Of a stretch of 64,000 nt of DNA, positions 8,150 through 17,052 are shown piece by piece. The DNA comes from JBBQSV01 sp038213615 (GTDB taxonomy: Bacteria; Patescibacteriota; Saccharimonadia; Saccharimonadales; OMJO01): the NCBI GenBank assembly GCA_038213615.1, contig JBBQSV010000001.1, positions 7,975 through 71,974 of the forward strand, given 5' to 3'. Below the pieces are notes generated by a model that was not told the DNA's origin, searched no databases, and saw only the letters and a program-made list of their open reading frames with translations. Position numbers and translations under genes: made by a program. The stretch's first letter is position 1. Every line of letters starts with the position of its first letter.

Positions 8150-8204
8150 AAAGGTTCCCTACGAGCATACACCCGTTGATTAATATCATGAAATTGCTGA
8201 GTCT

Positions 8205-8546
8205 TTAATAATCGGCTGGTACAAAGCCACTTAGTACCGCTCGCTCCTCATCGACCCACGAGCACTGGCCAACCGAAATCGTTGCCAAGATTTGCCGCAG
8301 TTCTAGTTGGCCACTTTCAAAGGCAAGTCTTGGACAGCCCTCTGGTGATTCCTGAAATCTAAAACGCCGCACTTGCGCTAATTGTGAAAAGACCGGGCTA
8401 TCAAAACTTGCACCTGGATTATCGGCAGCCCAGCCAGCAAACCTGAGACACCCAGCACACCTTTGTTCATCGACGGTAAAACTGTCGTCGAGTGTACCAA
8501 ACACTGGCGCCAGTGGTTCACGTATGCCGTTGGATTCACATGTCAT
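8205..8546 (-). CDS. Hypothetical Cys-containing protein, 113 aa
   Basis: No family recognised. The protein has five Cys: one at residue 3, a CAGC pair near residue 30-33, and single Cys in EGCPR and GQCSW. These could form a metal site. No signal peptide or membrane segment. It stands between the NYN gene and another hypothetical gene; an AT-rich TATAAT-like stretch lies about 25 nt upstream. Confidence 0.55.
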   Translation of the reverse strand: MTCESNGIREPLAPVFGTLDDSFTVDEQRCAGCLRFAGWAADNPGASFDSPVFSQLAQVRRFRFQESPEGCPRLAFESGQLELRQILATISVGQCSWVDEERAVLSGFVPADY

Positions 8547-8598
8547 AAAACTTCCCTGTGCTAACTGGCATATTATATCCTAAATAAGGCTATCCAAC

Positions 8599-9444
8599 CT
8601 AGAACAGCTGACCCTGAACGGCTGACTCGGCCTCAATCTCTGGCCTGACAGAATTAGTGACCACGGCCGAAAAGCCAGTGGCAAATTCCCCAACGTTCCT
8701 AGTGGCAACAGCCATTTTTATCCCCCTTAGAAATCGTTCTTGATCGGTGCTATCTGTGAGCGGACCCACATCAAACATCCAAGCTACCACCCCTTCTAAC
8801 AATTCGGGTCGGCCAGCCAATACTCCAACTTCGTAACAGATTGATTTGGCAGCTTCTAAGGCCGAGTAATTTTTGGACGCTTTGCCCTGTGCATGGGCAT
8901 CACCATGAAGAGTTTCGCACATGAACGCGATGTCTTGCGGGTCCTGGCTGATCACACACAGCCGGCAAAATTCACTTACTAAATCATTGCTTGCCGCAAC
9001 GGGCGTGCCGGTGGCTTGGCCGTTATTTAACTCCTTGTGGTACCTCCCCACATAATCCCTGGCTTGGGCTATGTCGGACTCAAAACCTGGTCGATTACCA
9101 TAGATGCTAGCCAAACTTAAAGCCGAGCGACAGACATTTATTGGCTGTTGGTCTTCTGGGAGGCTAACTAAATGCCGCCAAAGTCTGGTGGCCTCACAGT
9201 GTAGCGCGTAGAGGTCGGCTGCCCTGGCTCTAGCTGGCAAAGCTTGGGCACTAGCCGCCACTGCATCTAGCCTTGCCATCACATCCTTTGCAGGCAAACT
9301 GGCCACATTCAGCTCGCCACCATAAGTTATTGCCGTAGCCATAAAATTGGCACGGCCCACAGGATCTGTAGGATCCATATTATCGATTCCTGCCGTGCCC
9401 CCACCGAACAAGCCCGGCTGGGCCTCCATGCCTTTACTTATCAT
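8599..9444 (-). CDS. Hypothetical helical protein, 281 aa
   Basis: Not recognised. Ala/Leu/Glu-rich and probably alpha-helical throughout, with no membrane segment or signal peptide. TATAAT at 9452-9457 is only 7 nt from the ATG, so transcription probably starts at or next to the start codon. Its codon use looks like its neighbours. Possible lineage-specific gene; no function proposed. Confidence 0.65.
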   Translation of the reverse strand: MISKGMEAQPGLFGGGTAGIDNMDPTDPVGRANFMATAITYGGELNVASLPAKDVMARLDAVAASAQALPARARAADLYALHCEATRLWRHLVSLPEDQQPINVCRSALSLASIYGNRPGFESDIAQARDYVGRYHKELNNGQATGTPVAASNDLVSEFCRLCVISQDPQDIAFMCETLHGDAHAQGKASKNYSALEAAKSICYEVGVLAGRPELLEGVVAWMFDVGPLTDSTDQERFLRGIKMAVATRNVGEFATGFSAVVTNSVRPEIEAESAVQGQLF

Positions 9445-9480
9445 CTGTAAGATTATATAGCCAACGCTGGCTTGCTACAA

Positions 9481-9858
9481 CTATTTACCGGCTGAACCTA
9501 GTCCTAAAACGTTGCCATCTGGATCTTTGAACCAGGCGGCCTTCATTGGCCCCATAACTGCTACGTCACCCTGCCAACTGCCGCCAGGCAAATCATAATG
9601 TTCAAAGTTGACGCCCTTGCCTTTTAAGTCGGCGACTACAGCCTCAATGTCAGCTACTTCCCAGGTGGCGCAGGTGGCCTGACCGCTGCCTGCCGTTGGT
9701 GACTGATAAACAAACACCTTACCCGTCCCGGACGCGTAGGCCGCACCGGCCATGTTCTCGTCAGTTTGTTTTAGTCCCAAAGTTTCACCATAAAACTTTT
9801 TACCCGCAGCGATGTCTTTGACCGCTATGTTCGAAAATATTGTTGAATCTGCTAACAT
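9481..9858 (-). CDS. VOC-superfamily (glyoxalase/bleomycin-resistance fold) protein
   Basis: 125 aa. The start SNIAVKDIAAGKKFYGETLGL and the end AWFKDPDGNVLGLG are classic ends of the paired beta-alpha-beta-beta-beta VOC fold. Function within VOC (glyoxalase, thiol transferase, dioxygenase or binding protein) cannot be told. A strong SD, AGGAGGG, precedes the ATG. It follows the FMN reductase gene in the same direction. Confidence 0.85.
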   Translation of the reverse strand: MLADSTIFSNIAVKDIAAGKKFYGETLGLKQTDENMAGAAYASGTGKVFVYQSPTAGSGQATCATWEVADIEAVVADLKGKGVNFEHYDLPGGSWQGDVAVMGPMKAAWFKDPDGNVLGLGSAGK

Positions 9859-9893
9859 GCTACCCTCCTAATTTTACAAACCTAATTATACAT

Positions 9894-10625
9894 CTACCTA
9901 TATTCTGGGTTTTCAAAATCAAATCTGGCACCGGCATCCCACTCGCTGCGTTGGTTGCCCTGGGCCGGGATGCCACCACTGCTTTTTAGCATTTTGGCTA
10001 GGTGCATTAGGTTCCAAGTCATGAACGTGGTGTTGCGATTAGTAAAGTCATTGTCTAGCCCCGCCCTAGTGCCATCGTCTAATTTGTCGCCGTAACTGGG
10101 GCCTGGACCAGCCTCGCCTATCCAACCAGCATCGGCTTGTGGTGGTATGGTGTAGCCCAAATGACCTAGACTGTACAGCACGTTCATGGCACAGTGTTTG
10201 ACACCGTCTTCATTGCCAGTAATCAAACAACCGCCCACCTTGCCATAGTCGGCATATTGCCCTGCTTTGTTTAAAATGTGCGAATTTGCATACAGCCGCT
10301 CAATCACCTTTTTCATTTCAGAACTATTGTCACCCAGCCAAATTGGGCCACACAAAACCACAATGTCAGCAGCCTGAACTTTTTTATAAATAACCGGCCA
10401 TTCGTCTGACTTCCAACCGTGTTCTGTCATGTCTGGGTAAATACCGGTGGCGACATCATGGTCTATTAGCCGAATAACCTCTGTATCCACACCCTGCTTG
10501 TCCATGATCTTTTTGCTGACGTTTATTAATAATTCTGTGTGGCTAGGTGCCGGTGACTTGGTTAGCGTGCAGTTAAAGTAGATCGCCTTTAGTCCGCCAA
10601 AATCCCATTTTTTGTCATCAGCCAT
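9894..10625 (-). CDS. Flavodoxin-fold NAD(P)H-dependent FMN reductase family
   Basis: 243 aa. LKAIYFNCTLTKSPAPSHTE at the N-terminus resembles the FMN phosphate loop, and VVLCGPIWLGDNSSEMK near residue 90 is the typical GPIWxG...MK motif of this family. Likely a soluble flavin reductase or quinone reductase. A GGGGGAA SD precedes the ATG. Neighbours are VOC proteins and a chorismate mutase-like gene, suggesting a small redox or detoxification unit (inference). Confidence 0.82.
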   Translation of the reverse strand: MADDKKWDFGGLKAIYFNCTLTKSPAPSHTELLINVSKKIMDKQGVDTEVIRLIDHDVATGIYPDMTEHGWKSDEWPVIYKKVQAADIVVLCGPIWLGDNSSEMKKVIERLYANSHILNKAGQYADYGKVGGCLITGNEDGVKHCAMNVLYSLGHLGYTIPPQADAGWIGEAGPGPSYGDKLDDGTRAGLDNDFTNRNTTFMTWNLMHLAKMLKSSGGIPAQGNQRSEWDAGARFDFENPEYR

Positions 10626-10684
10626 AATTCCCCCTTATTTAATCCTTAAATCATAACACCGCAGCCATAGTACCGGCATTCCGG

Positions 10685-11062
10685 CTACATAAGTTTAGTG
10701 TCATCAAAGACCTTGGCCTGCATATTCACGAATTCTGGCACCAGCACCGCATAAACATTCGCTACTAGTTGGTGAAAGTCAGTATTGTTTGGTGCCAGTC
10801 TTTTAGCCTCGTCTACTGCCTTTTGAATAACCGCTGCCTGGCGCTTAGGGGCCAGAACTTCACCCGCTGTTTGCTTAAACAATGTGGCATCCATCACAAA
10901 CGGCAAGCGCTCTAGTAGTAGCTGTACTAGTTTGGCATCTACTTCGTCTAGCCCCGCCCTGACTTCCAATAAATCCTTGGCAGTTGCCTGTGTGCCATCT
11001 GCCCAAACACGTACCGGCCCATTTGTAGCATCTGGTTCCGCCGAGATAATAGTCTGGTTCAT
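10685..11062 (-). CDS. Chorismate mutase type II (AroQ/PchB-like) domain protein
   Basis: 125 aa, all-helical. The segment LLEVRAGLDEVDAKLVQLLL followed by ERLPF, a Lys in LFKQ and APKRQAAVI matches the AroQ helix pattern with its substrate-binding Arg and Lys residues. About 28 extra residues precede the domain. The ATG overlaps the upstream VOC stop by one base (TAATG), so translation is probably coupled. No other shikimate-pathway gene is in the window, so the substrate may not be chorismate. Confidence 0.72.
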   Translation of the reverse strand: MNQTIISAEPDATNGPVRVWADGTQATAKDLLEVRAGLDEVDAKLVQLLLERLPFVMDATLFKQTAGEVLAPKRQAAVIQKAVDEAKRLAPNNTDFHQLVANVYAVLVPEFVNMQAKVFDDTKLM

Positions 11063-11547
11063 TATGGATTAACAGTTTCGACGGTCACTAATTTGCTAAC
11101 TGCTGCCAATTCTTCATCGCTAAATGGCGCTATGAATATTAATACAAATCCGTCTGGATCTCGCAAAGCTACTTCTATACTACCCCAGTAATATTTGCGC
11201 ACTGGGAATTTAATAACGTCTTTACACTGCTCTAAAACTGGAACGATACTTTTGACCCGAACCATGGCCGATATTTTGCCGGATGTAATTTGCTGGCCAA
11301 AGACTTCTGGTTTGGCAGCGATGTGACCATCGGCAATCTCGAGCTCCGCGCCATCTGCCAACTTATAAGTCACGCCTTGATATTTTTCCGGTGCGGATGG
11401 GCAGCCGTCTGGTAATGTCTTACGATATTCTTCTGACCCATAACCAAATATAGGCGTAAAGCCTAAGCCCTCATAAAACGCCCGTGATTTTTTGATGTCT
11501 TTTACTTTTACGTGTACCCCAACACCAGTGAATTCAAGCTTTGCCAT
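11062..11547 (-). CDS. VOC-superfamily protein
   Basis: 161 aa. FTGVGVHVKVKDIKKSRAFY at the N-terminus and VALRDPDGFVLIFIAP near the C-terminus are VOC-fold hallmarks. SD AAGGAG precedes the ATG. It is a second VOC protein, not obviously a recent copy of the one at 9481 since it is longer and diverged. Reaction unknown. Confidence 0.82.
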   Translation of the reverse strand: MAKLEFTGVGVHVKVKDIKKSRAFYEGLGFTPIFGYGSEEYRKTLPDGCPSAPEKYQGVTYKLADGAELEIADGHIAAKPEVFGQQITSGKISAMVRVKSIVPVLEQCKDVIKFPVRKYYWGSIEVALRDPDGFVLIFIAPFSDEELAAVSKLVTVETVNP

Positions 11548-11563
11548 AATTTACTCCTTTACT

Positions 11564-12271
11564 CTAGTCTAGCACCGATTTAAAAAACTTGGTTGTTGCA
11601 CTGATCCTAAACATGTTTCTAACAATTGCTGGGGCGTGTCCTAGCCGATCAAAAACAATCAGTTTCATGTCTAGACCCGCTTTTTGCCAGGCACTCAAGT
11701 TTTTATAAACCCTATCAAACGTGATTGTTCTGTCGGCCCTAGAGTTCATAAACAATAATCTTTTGTCTTTGAACCTGGTGGGGTCAGGACTAATCTCGTA
11801 AGCCTGCCAGGCTTTTTGTAGGTCGTTAAAGCTGTAGCCATTTTTTACAAAACCCGCCTTTTGATGGGCAAGCAAAGGATTATTCCAAATCGTATCCCGC
11901 AACGGTGCAGCCCCACTGTTAAACATGCCGGTACGGATATTATTTTGGTCCAAAATATTCAAGCCCATAAAGACCCCCAAACTAACTCCGTAAACCCCAG
12001 CTACCTTGTGAGTTTTTTGATCGGCCCTAACAACGTCTGAAATCTTTTGAATAGCACCAATAATAATTTGTGGGTTACCATCATTCAGCACTGAATCGTC
12101 ATATTCAAAAGCCACTACTCTAAACCCCAGCCGAACCAAAACCTTAATATGTGGTTGGTATTGCCCTAGCCTGCCCGTGAAACCCAGTATGTAATAAATA
12201 GTTGGCTTTGTTTCTTTGCCATAGGTTTTGTGATTAACTAACCGGTTTCTTGTTTGTCCAGCAATTTTCAT
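11564..12271 (-). CDS. Alpha/beta-hydrolase fold protein
   Basis: 235 aa. Nucleophile elbow GVSLG with Ser97, acid Asp180 in NSRADRT and His212 in RLGHAP give a full catalytic triad in the right order. Oxyanion-side loop ILGFTGRLGQY near residue 28. No signal peptide, so likely cytoplasmic esterase or lipase-like enzyme with unknown substrate. It continues the glyS-led run of minus-strand genes. Confidence 0.82.
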   Translation of the reverse strand: MKIAGQTRNRLVNHKTYGKETKPTIYYILGFTGRLGQYQPHIKVLVRLGFRVVAFEYDDSVLNDGNPQIIIGAIQKISDVVRADQKTHKVAGVYGVSLGVFMGLNILDQNNIRTGMFNSGAAPLRDTIWNNPLLAHQKAGFVKNGYSFNDLQKAWQAYEISPDPTRFKDKRLLFMNSRADRTITFDRVYKNLSAWQKAGLDMKLIVFDRLGHAPAIVRNMFRISATTKFFKSVLD

Positions 12272-12303
12272 TCTGTCTCAAGTCTATCATGCGCTAAACC
12301 CAC

Positions 12304-12954
12304 TCAGTACTGGACAGCCGTAACAAGATCATCGGGTTTACGGAGGACTAACGACAACTCATCACTGGGGGTTTTGCAGACTAGGGTCACAGCATCACTG
12401 GCTTTTACATGGTGGAACTCATTTTTTGGACCCATCCCATAAGTCTCACCCATCATTAATTCTTGAGGTTCAAAATGACTGACAGCTACTGTAGCATCGG
12501 TTACCTGCTCTAGATGGTTGTTGCCACCGGCATCCACTCGTGTCTCATAGCCTATATAACCCTCACCATTGACAACCGCCTGACTAAAATCGGGGTACTC
12601 AGGCACATTGGTAAGCCGACCGGCCACAACTCCAGATACAAAACTAAATCCATGACTATGGATGTCGTCCTTTATCCTTGCACCCGGTGGATAAATATCT
12701 GCCCTGGCCACACCAGTTAGCCAGGCAGTTTCTAGACCCTTATCCCTCGGCGATAAATACACTACTCTAAAACCCAGTGGGTGTATCCTGGTTTCAAAAC
12801 CAGCTTTGGCCGAAGCCTCAATGATGTCCTTTGCTGGGTCAACCAAGCCAAGAGCCCACTCAAAAAACCTTTCAAAATTAGCTTCGATAGATTCGCGCTG
12901 ATTATATTGCGGAAGTTTTATGGAAATACGTCCACTCATGTCATCTTGATCCAA
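12304..12954 (-). CDS. Cupin-like metal-binding protein, 216 aa
   Basis: IHSHGFSFVSGVVAGRL near residues 98-114 resembles cupin motif 1 (HxH then G), and NEFHHVKASDAV near 178-189 could supply the later His. That would give a beta-barrel metal site, for example of a cysteine-dioxygenase-like or sugar-binding cupin. Function unassigned. It lies 11 nt after the membrane-protein gene and is probably co-transcribed. Confidence 0.6.
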   Translation of the reverse strand: MDQDDMSGRISIKLPQYNQRESIEANFERFFEWALGLVDPAKDIIEASAKAGFETRIHPLGFRVVYLSPRDKGLETAWLTGVARADIYPPGARIKDDIHSHGFSFVSGVVAGRLTNVPEYPDFSQAVVNGEGYIGYETRVDAGGNNHLEQVTDATVAVSHFEPQELMMGETYGMGPKNEFHHVKASDAVTLVCKTPSDELSLVLRKPDDLVTAVQY

Positions 12955-12965
12955 TTGTAGCAGTT

Positions 12966-13529
12966 TTATCTTACGTAGGTGGCTATGATTATTGATATGT
13001 CAAAGCTCAAAAAATAAACTGCCTGGTATATCAAGAATTTGTCGGACGTGTAATTGTTTTTACGTAGTTCAGCCCCAGTAACTAGCATTATCAATAGCCC
13101 AAAAATCATAAAGACTCTGGCAAAAGTACCAATGTGATTGTTGGCGACCATAATGACCATTGCTGGCACCAACAACATAGATGCAGCTAGTGCTGCTCTC
13201 CTGTGAATTTTGTGCGCCAGGCCTTTAGTGTCAGGTACAACTCCAGCAACAAAATACAAAAACCATATCACTGCAATAAGCACATTAAATACCCAGCCAA
13301 AATGAAACGTAGGCGTAAACCACTTTATAAAGAAAACGAGCAAAAGAGGCGCTACGAGCAAACTGATTACCCCAAAGAAAACAGAGACTTTTTTGTTGGC
13401 TGCTATGTGGCCACTTATTGATGTGGACTTATCTATCTTTAGCCGCCACACTAAGATACTAATGAAGGCCCAGAAAAACCCCAACGACAGGACGGCTAGA
13501 TTTTTGTAACTTTCAACCGACAAACTCAT
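12966..13529 (-). CDS. Hypothetical multi-pass membrane protein, 187 aa
   Basis: Five to six hydrophobic segments at about residues 12-28, 48-68, 76-96, 110-128, 136-150 and 166-185. No family recognised from motifs. It follows glyS by 6 nt and so is probably in the glyS transcript. No start SD is obvious. Confidence 0.7.
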   Translation of the reverse strand: MSLSVESYKNLAVLSLGFFWAFISILVWRLKIDKSTSISGHIAANKKVSVFFGVISLLVAPLLLVFFIKWFTPTFHFGWVFNVLIAVIWFLYFVAGVVPDTKGLAHKIHRRAALAASMLLVPAMVIMVANNHIGTFARVFMIFGLLIMLVTGAELRKNNYTSDKFLIYQAVYFLSFDISIIIATYVR

Positions 13530-13535
13530 CTTAGT

Positions 13536-14996
13536 TCAATCAAGTTTCATAAACTTAGGAAGCTCACTGATCTTTACGCGTTCTTGTTTAGTGGTGTCAC
13601 GGTCGCGGACAGTTACAGTATCGTCTTTTTCTAATGTGTCGAAGTCGATGGTTACGCAGTACGGTGTGCCAATTTCGTCTTGGCGGCGATAGCGCTTGCC
13701 AATGTTACCGTTGTCATCCCACATGACTGCCCCAAATTCTTTTTTGAGCATCTTGTATACTTCCTTAGCTTTGTCGGCCAGTTCTTTCTTATTCTTTAGC
13801 AAAGGCGACACGGCAACTTTGACTGGCGCTAAATGTGGCGGTAACTTTAAAACTATCCGATCGTTTTCTTTATCATCCCAGTACGCAGAAGTCAGAACAG
13901 CCATAACTGCCCGCTCTACACCAAAACTTGGTTCGATCACATGCGGCACAAATGCCTCTCCGCCATCTTTTGGCCGGTATTCCATATTTTTGCCGGAGGC
14001 CTTTTGAATATTAGTCAGGTCAAAATCTGTGCGGTAAGCCAGGCCCAGTAGTTCATCTTTACCGTGCGGAAAATCAAACTCAAAGTCTATAGTTCGTTTG
14101 CTGTAATGAGCCAGGTCTTTTTTGGGCACCTCTAGCTCGTGCACGCTACTAGCTGGTAAACCGAGTACTTTTAGCCATTCGTGCACAGCCTTTTGCCACT
14201 TGGTAAATTCTGACTCCCAGTTTTTGGGTTCAATAAAATACTCAATTTCCATTTGCTCGAACTCACGAGAACGGAAAACAAAATCACGGGGACTAATCTC
14301 GTTTCTAAAAGCCTTGCCTTGCTGGGCAATACCAAATGGTAAATCTGGGTAAATAGTATCAACTACGTTTTTGTAATTAGTAAAAATTCCTTGTGCCGTC
14401 TCAGGGCGTAGATAAATTCTCGTGGGATCTCCGGCGCCTACAGCCCCTTCCTCTTTAAATGTTATCCTTTTACCTGCGGGTATAGCTTCAGGAAATTCAA
14501 TGACCGTTTCGTCTGCAGTAGGCCCTACCCTCGTCTTGAACATCATGTTGAACTGACGGGGTTCGCCAAAAGTTTTTTCTTTTCCACATGTTGGGCATTT
14601 TTTGGTATCAATTTTATCGGCCCTAAAACGACCTTTGCAGTTAGAGCATTCGACAAGCGGATCTGTGAAAGTATCTACATGCCCACTGGCCTGCCAAACT
14701 TTTTGATTCATCAAAATCGCCGCATCCACGCCGTACATGTCATCACGATCACCCACGAACATCTTCCACCACAGGTCCATGACGTTTCGCTTTAGCGCTA
14801 CACCTAATGGGCCATAGTCCCAGGTACCACTTAGCCCACCGTAAACTTCACTGCCCTGAAATATGAACCCGCGGCGTTTGCACAAAGATACAATGTCTTC
14901 TAATGATACGTCTGCACCGCCTGGCTTACTCTGCTGCTTAGCCGCAGATTCGCCAGACTCTTGGCCTACAACCTGTTTTTTTTCTTCACTACTCAT
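13536..14996 (-). CDS. glyS: Glycyl-tRNA synthetase, class II single-chain type
   Basis: Charges tRNA-Gly. The frame opens at 15044, but ATG at 14996 has a good SD (GAGGT, 8 nt upstream), giving 486 aa. Visible: DIVSLCKRRGFIFQGSEVYGG (motif 1 region), a CxxC...CxxC zinc pair (CSNCKGRF, CPTCGKEK), RPETAQGIF (motif 2 region), the FRNEISPR Arg motif, and IEPSFGVERAVMAVL (motif 3). This is the homodimeric type rather than GlyQ/GlyS. A strong promoter stands about 95 bp upstream. Confidence 0.95.
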   Translation of the reverse strand: MSSEEKKQVVGQESGESAAKQQSKPGGADVSLEDIVSLCKRRGFIFQGSEVYGGLSGTWDYGPLGVALKRNVMDLWWKMFVGDRDDMYGVDAAILMNQKVWQASGHVDTFTDPLVECSNCKGRFRADKIDTKKCPTCGKEKTFGEPRQFNMMFKTRVGPTADETVIEFPEAIPAGKRITFKEEGAVGAGDPTRIYLRPETAQGIFTNYKNVVDTIYPDLPFGIAQQGKAFRNEISPRDFVFRSREFEQMEIEYFIEPKNWESEFTKWQKAVHEWLKVLGLPASSVHELEVPKKDLAHYSKRTIDFEFDFPHGKDELLGLAYRTDFDLTNIQKASGKNMEYRPKDGGEAFVPHVIEPSFGVERAVMAVLTSAYWDDKENDRIVLKLPPHLAPVKVAVSPLLKNKKELADKAKEVYKMLKKEFGAVMWDDNGNIGKRYRRQDEIGTPYCVTIDFDTLEKDDTVTVRDRDTTKQERVKISELPKFMKLD

Positions 14997-15098
14997 TCTT
15001 CGTACCTCATTGTACGATTCATTCCGCTGCTTATCAAAAAACAACCTATAGGCTCAATTGCAAAAGTATCATACAAATAATGACTCATCTTGCTAGAG

Positions 15099-15127
15099 AT
15101 TATACGTTAGCTGTTAGAACTTCTCAA
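15099..15127 (-). promoter_or_regulatory. Sigma70-type promoter for glyS
   Basis: On the minus strand TTGAGA (15122-15127), 17-bp spacer, TATAAT (15099-15104). The predicted transcript has a leader of about 90 nt before the ATG at 14996, unlike the many leaderless genes here. Same -35/-10 pair and spacing as the CHAP hydrolase promoter at 30738-30766. Confidence 0.75.
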
Positions 15128-15129
15128 AG

Positions 15130-15213
15130 CTAATACAGTACGTGAGCAAAGTCCTCAAGCTTGGCAAGGCCTTTTTCGCGAGGTAGATACCGCCTGGGAA
15201 TAGTTCCGTACAT
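15130..15213 (-). CDS. Possible 27-aa small protein downstream of recO
   Basis: ATG 5 nt after the recO stop opens a frame of 27 codons, MYGTIPRRYLPREKGLAKLE and then DFAHVLY, ending in TAG. Charged, with no SD. It overlaps the -35 of the glyS promoter. Only its position right after recO and the protein-like composition support it. Confidence 0.3.
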   Translation of the reverse strand: MYGTIPRRYLPREKGLAKLEDFAHVLY

Positions 15214-15218
15214 GTTGG

Positions 15219-15908
15219 CTAGATATGTAAATAAAAACTGACTAAGTTTTTAACCAGTACCAAAACCTGGGGTAACACTTTATCCAGATCTTGTATCTGG
15301 GTTAGTATTTCTGGCTTGCCCGCCCTGGCTGTTAGGCGTAATAATTTGACGTGGTTGGCCGTGTAATTGCCGCCCTGTGCCGGTACAAAGGCCACGGTGT
15401 CTTGATCGAATTTGTAACTAGAGGTTTTTGAAATCCCCTCACTATCACTACTCAGCTGCAAATCGGGCTCGTGACCAGAAATTTTTAGCAAATGCACACA
15501 AAACCATAGGGCCAGGATGTCCAAATCTATACCACTATCCAGTGCTGCCAGGGCCTGCGACAGTAAATCAAAGTATTCTGGCCCAGCGGCGTCTTCGGTA
15601 ACTTTGTTGGACTTTTTTAGTAGGTCGTAACCAAACATTGTTCTATCAATATCTTTGACGATGTTGGGGAAATGCTGTTTCAGCCTGGATGAAATCAGAG
15701 TACCAACTCGGCCCTTGCCTGGCAAAAAGGTGATATCACTAATAGTAAAAAGTTCTATGCCACCGGCAAGTTTGGACTTTGACTTTCTGGCACCGCGGGC
15801 CATCAGACTGACCTTGCCGTGATCTGCCGTCAATACCGTCAGGATCCTGTCGGACTCCTGGTAGTCAGTGCGTGTCAGCACTATCCCTGATGCAACTACT
15901 CCGTTCAT
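15219..15908 (-). CDS. recO: DNA repair protein RecO
   Basis: Recombination mediator that helps load RecA with RecR. 229 aa from ATG 15908, which overlaps the receiver-gene stop as ATGA; a longer frame to 16076 would run through that gene and lacks RecO homology there. N-terminal OB fold: GIVLTRTDYQESDRILTVLT then HGKVSLMARGARKSKSKLAG. The C-terminal part lacks the Cys4 zinc motif found in many RecO proteins. Confidence 0.9.
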   Translation of the reverse strand: MNGVVASGIVLTRTDYQESDRILTVLTADHGKVSLMARGARKSKSKLAGGIELFTISDITFLPGKGRVGTLISSRLKQHFPNIVKDIDRTMFGYDLLKKSNKVTEDAAGPEYFDLLSQALAALDSGIDLDILALWFCVHLLKISGHEPDLQLSSDSEGISKTSSYKFDQDTVAFVPAQGGNYTANHVKLLRLTARAGKPEILTQIQDLDKVLPQVLVLVKNLVSFYLHI

Positions 15909-16288
15909 AAGGCAGTTACTCTGGTAGTATTTTCTATGGCCCGGATTAGCTGGGCCATGGTTGTGGCTGGTTTGTACAGAATATCGTTGACTCCCATGAG
16001 ATCTAGAACCTTGCTGACGGCTATTAACTTTTGGGGCTGAATAACCGTGTGCAAGATGACTGGCACAGTGTCCCACTCTGGATACGACCTAAATTCGTGC
16101 AAAAACTCCACGCTATTGTGCCCGGCCAGTTGCAGCTCGGCCACTACGACATCCGGAATTAATTTATCGGCCTGCTGTACGGCCTGCTGGGCTCCACCAA
16201 CAACTGTCACCCGGTGCCCAGCCCTAGACAAAGCCTCTTTATACACACGGGCCAACAAAATATCTGGCTCTATTAACAAAATGTTCAC
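15905..16288 (-). CDS. Degenerate receiver-domain protein (Glu in place of phospho-Asp)
   Basis: 127 aa, receiver domain only. Acid pocket Glu7-Pro-Asp9 and Lys105 in LYKPAT are kept, and Thr81 fits the switch residue, but the phosphorylation site (PDLVLLD in normal receivers) reads PDVVVAE, so Glu51 replaces Asp. It may be locked in an active-like state or bind partners without phosphorylation. GTG start overlaps the upstream kinase-like gene as GTGA, and its own stop overlaps recO. Confidence 0.82.
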   Translation of the reverse strand: MNILLIEPDILLARVYKEALSRAGHRVTVVGGAQQAVQQADKLIPDVVVAELQLAGHNSVEFLHEFRSYPEWDTVPVILHTVIQPQKLIAVSKVLDLMGVNDILYKPATTMAQLIRAIENTTRVTAL

Positions 16289-16968
16289 AGACTAACTAAC
16301 TCCAGTTGCCGGCTAGGTATCAGCGTAGATGCCAACCCGTTGAGCTGCCCGTGGTGGCTTAGCCTTAGTGGCATGGCCATAGCCTGTAACAGAGTGTCGG
16401 CAATAAATATGCCTGCCCCACTGTAGGCCAAACCCTGTGGCCAAGGCTGTTGTGCACGTCCACTAAGTTGTTTGAACTTATTAAAAGATGTCGACGATAA
16501 TCCATCTTGCCTGCCAAATGCTCCAGCCGCCAGACCACGGTGGGTGCGGTGGGTGCTGAGCACTAGCCTAGGCTTTTTGGCCCCAGACTGGGCCTCTATA
16601 AGTCCATAGCCTAGTGCCACAAAGGCTGATCTTAGATATCGGCTATCGGCCATGGCCGGCTGATTGTGTCCAGTTACTTCTACCACTATTTCGCAGTTAT
16701 AGTTTCTGGCGTGAGAGGTCAATTTATGGGCAGCTTCTTCAAGAGCCACCGACACCATTGTTGGCCGAAGGTCCAGACTATCTTGCCCCGAGGCTGTAGA
16801 ACCCAGTTGATAGCTTTCTAGCAATTCTAAAACTATGTTTGCAGAATCAGCCACCGTGCCGATCTGGCCCAAACTGGCCTCTTGGGCTATTTGCATAAGC
16901 GGTATCTTTAGTTGCTCTGCCAGGGCCCAAAACAATCTGTTATTGTCAGCAACAACCGCCTTTTGCAT
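16285..16968 (-). CDS. Degenerate sensor-kinase-like protein, 227 aa
   Basis: Looks like a soluble remnant of a histidine kinase. ALAEQLKIPLMQI near residues 15-27 fits the DHp H-box (SHELRTPLxxI) with Glu18 instead of the phospho-His. The ATPase half keeps the shape of the later G box (YSGAGIFIADTLLQAMAMPL) but the N-box Asn is missing. No sensor or membrane segment. Paired by a 4-base overlap with the equally degenerate receiver. Assignment to the kinase family is by pattern and is moderately sure. Confidence 0.6.
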   Translation of the reverse strand: MQKAVVADNNRLFWALAEQLKIPLMQIAQEASLGQIGTVADSANIVLELLESYQLGSTASGQDSLDLRPTMVSVALEEAAHKLTSHARNYNCEIVVEVTGHNQPAMADSRYLRSAFVALGYGLIEAQSGAKKPRLVLSTHRTHRGLAAGAFGRQDGLSSTSFNKFKQLSGRAQQPWPQGLAYSGAGIFIADTLLQAMAMPLRLSHHGQLNGLASTLIPSRQLELVSL

Positions 16969-17052
16969 ACCTCAGATACCCTCTCTCTTCTAGGCATCAG
17001 TATACGTTAACGAGTCCTTTTAGTTCAAAGATTTGACTACAGATTAGATTAA

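Noticed and set aside
15219..16076. RecO with a 56-residue N-terminal extension
   Set aside because: The extension would read through the receiver gene in another frame and has no RecO features; ATG 15908 overlaps the receiver stop as ATGA.
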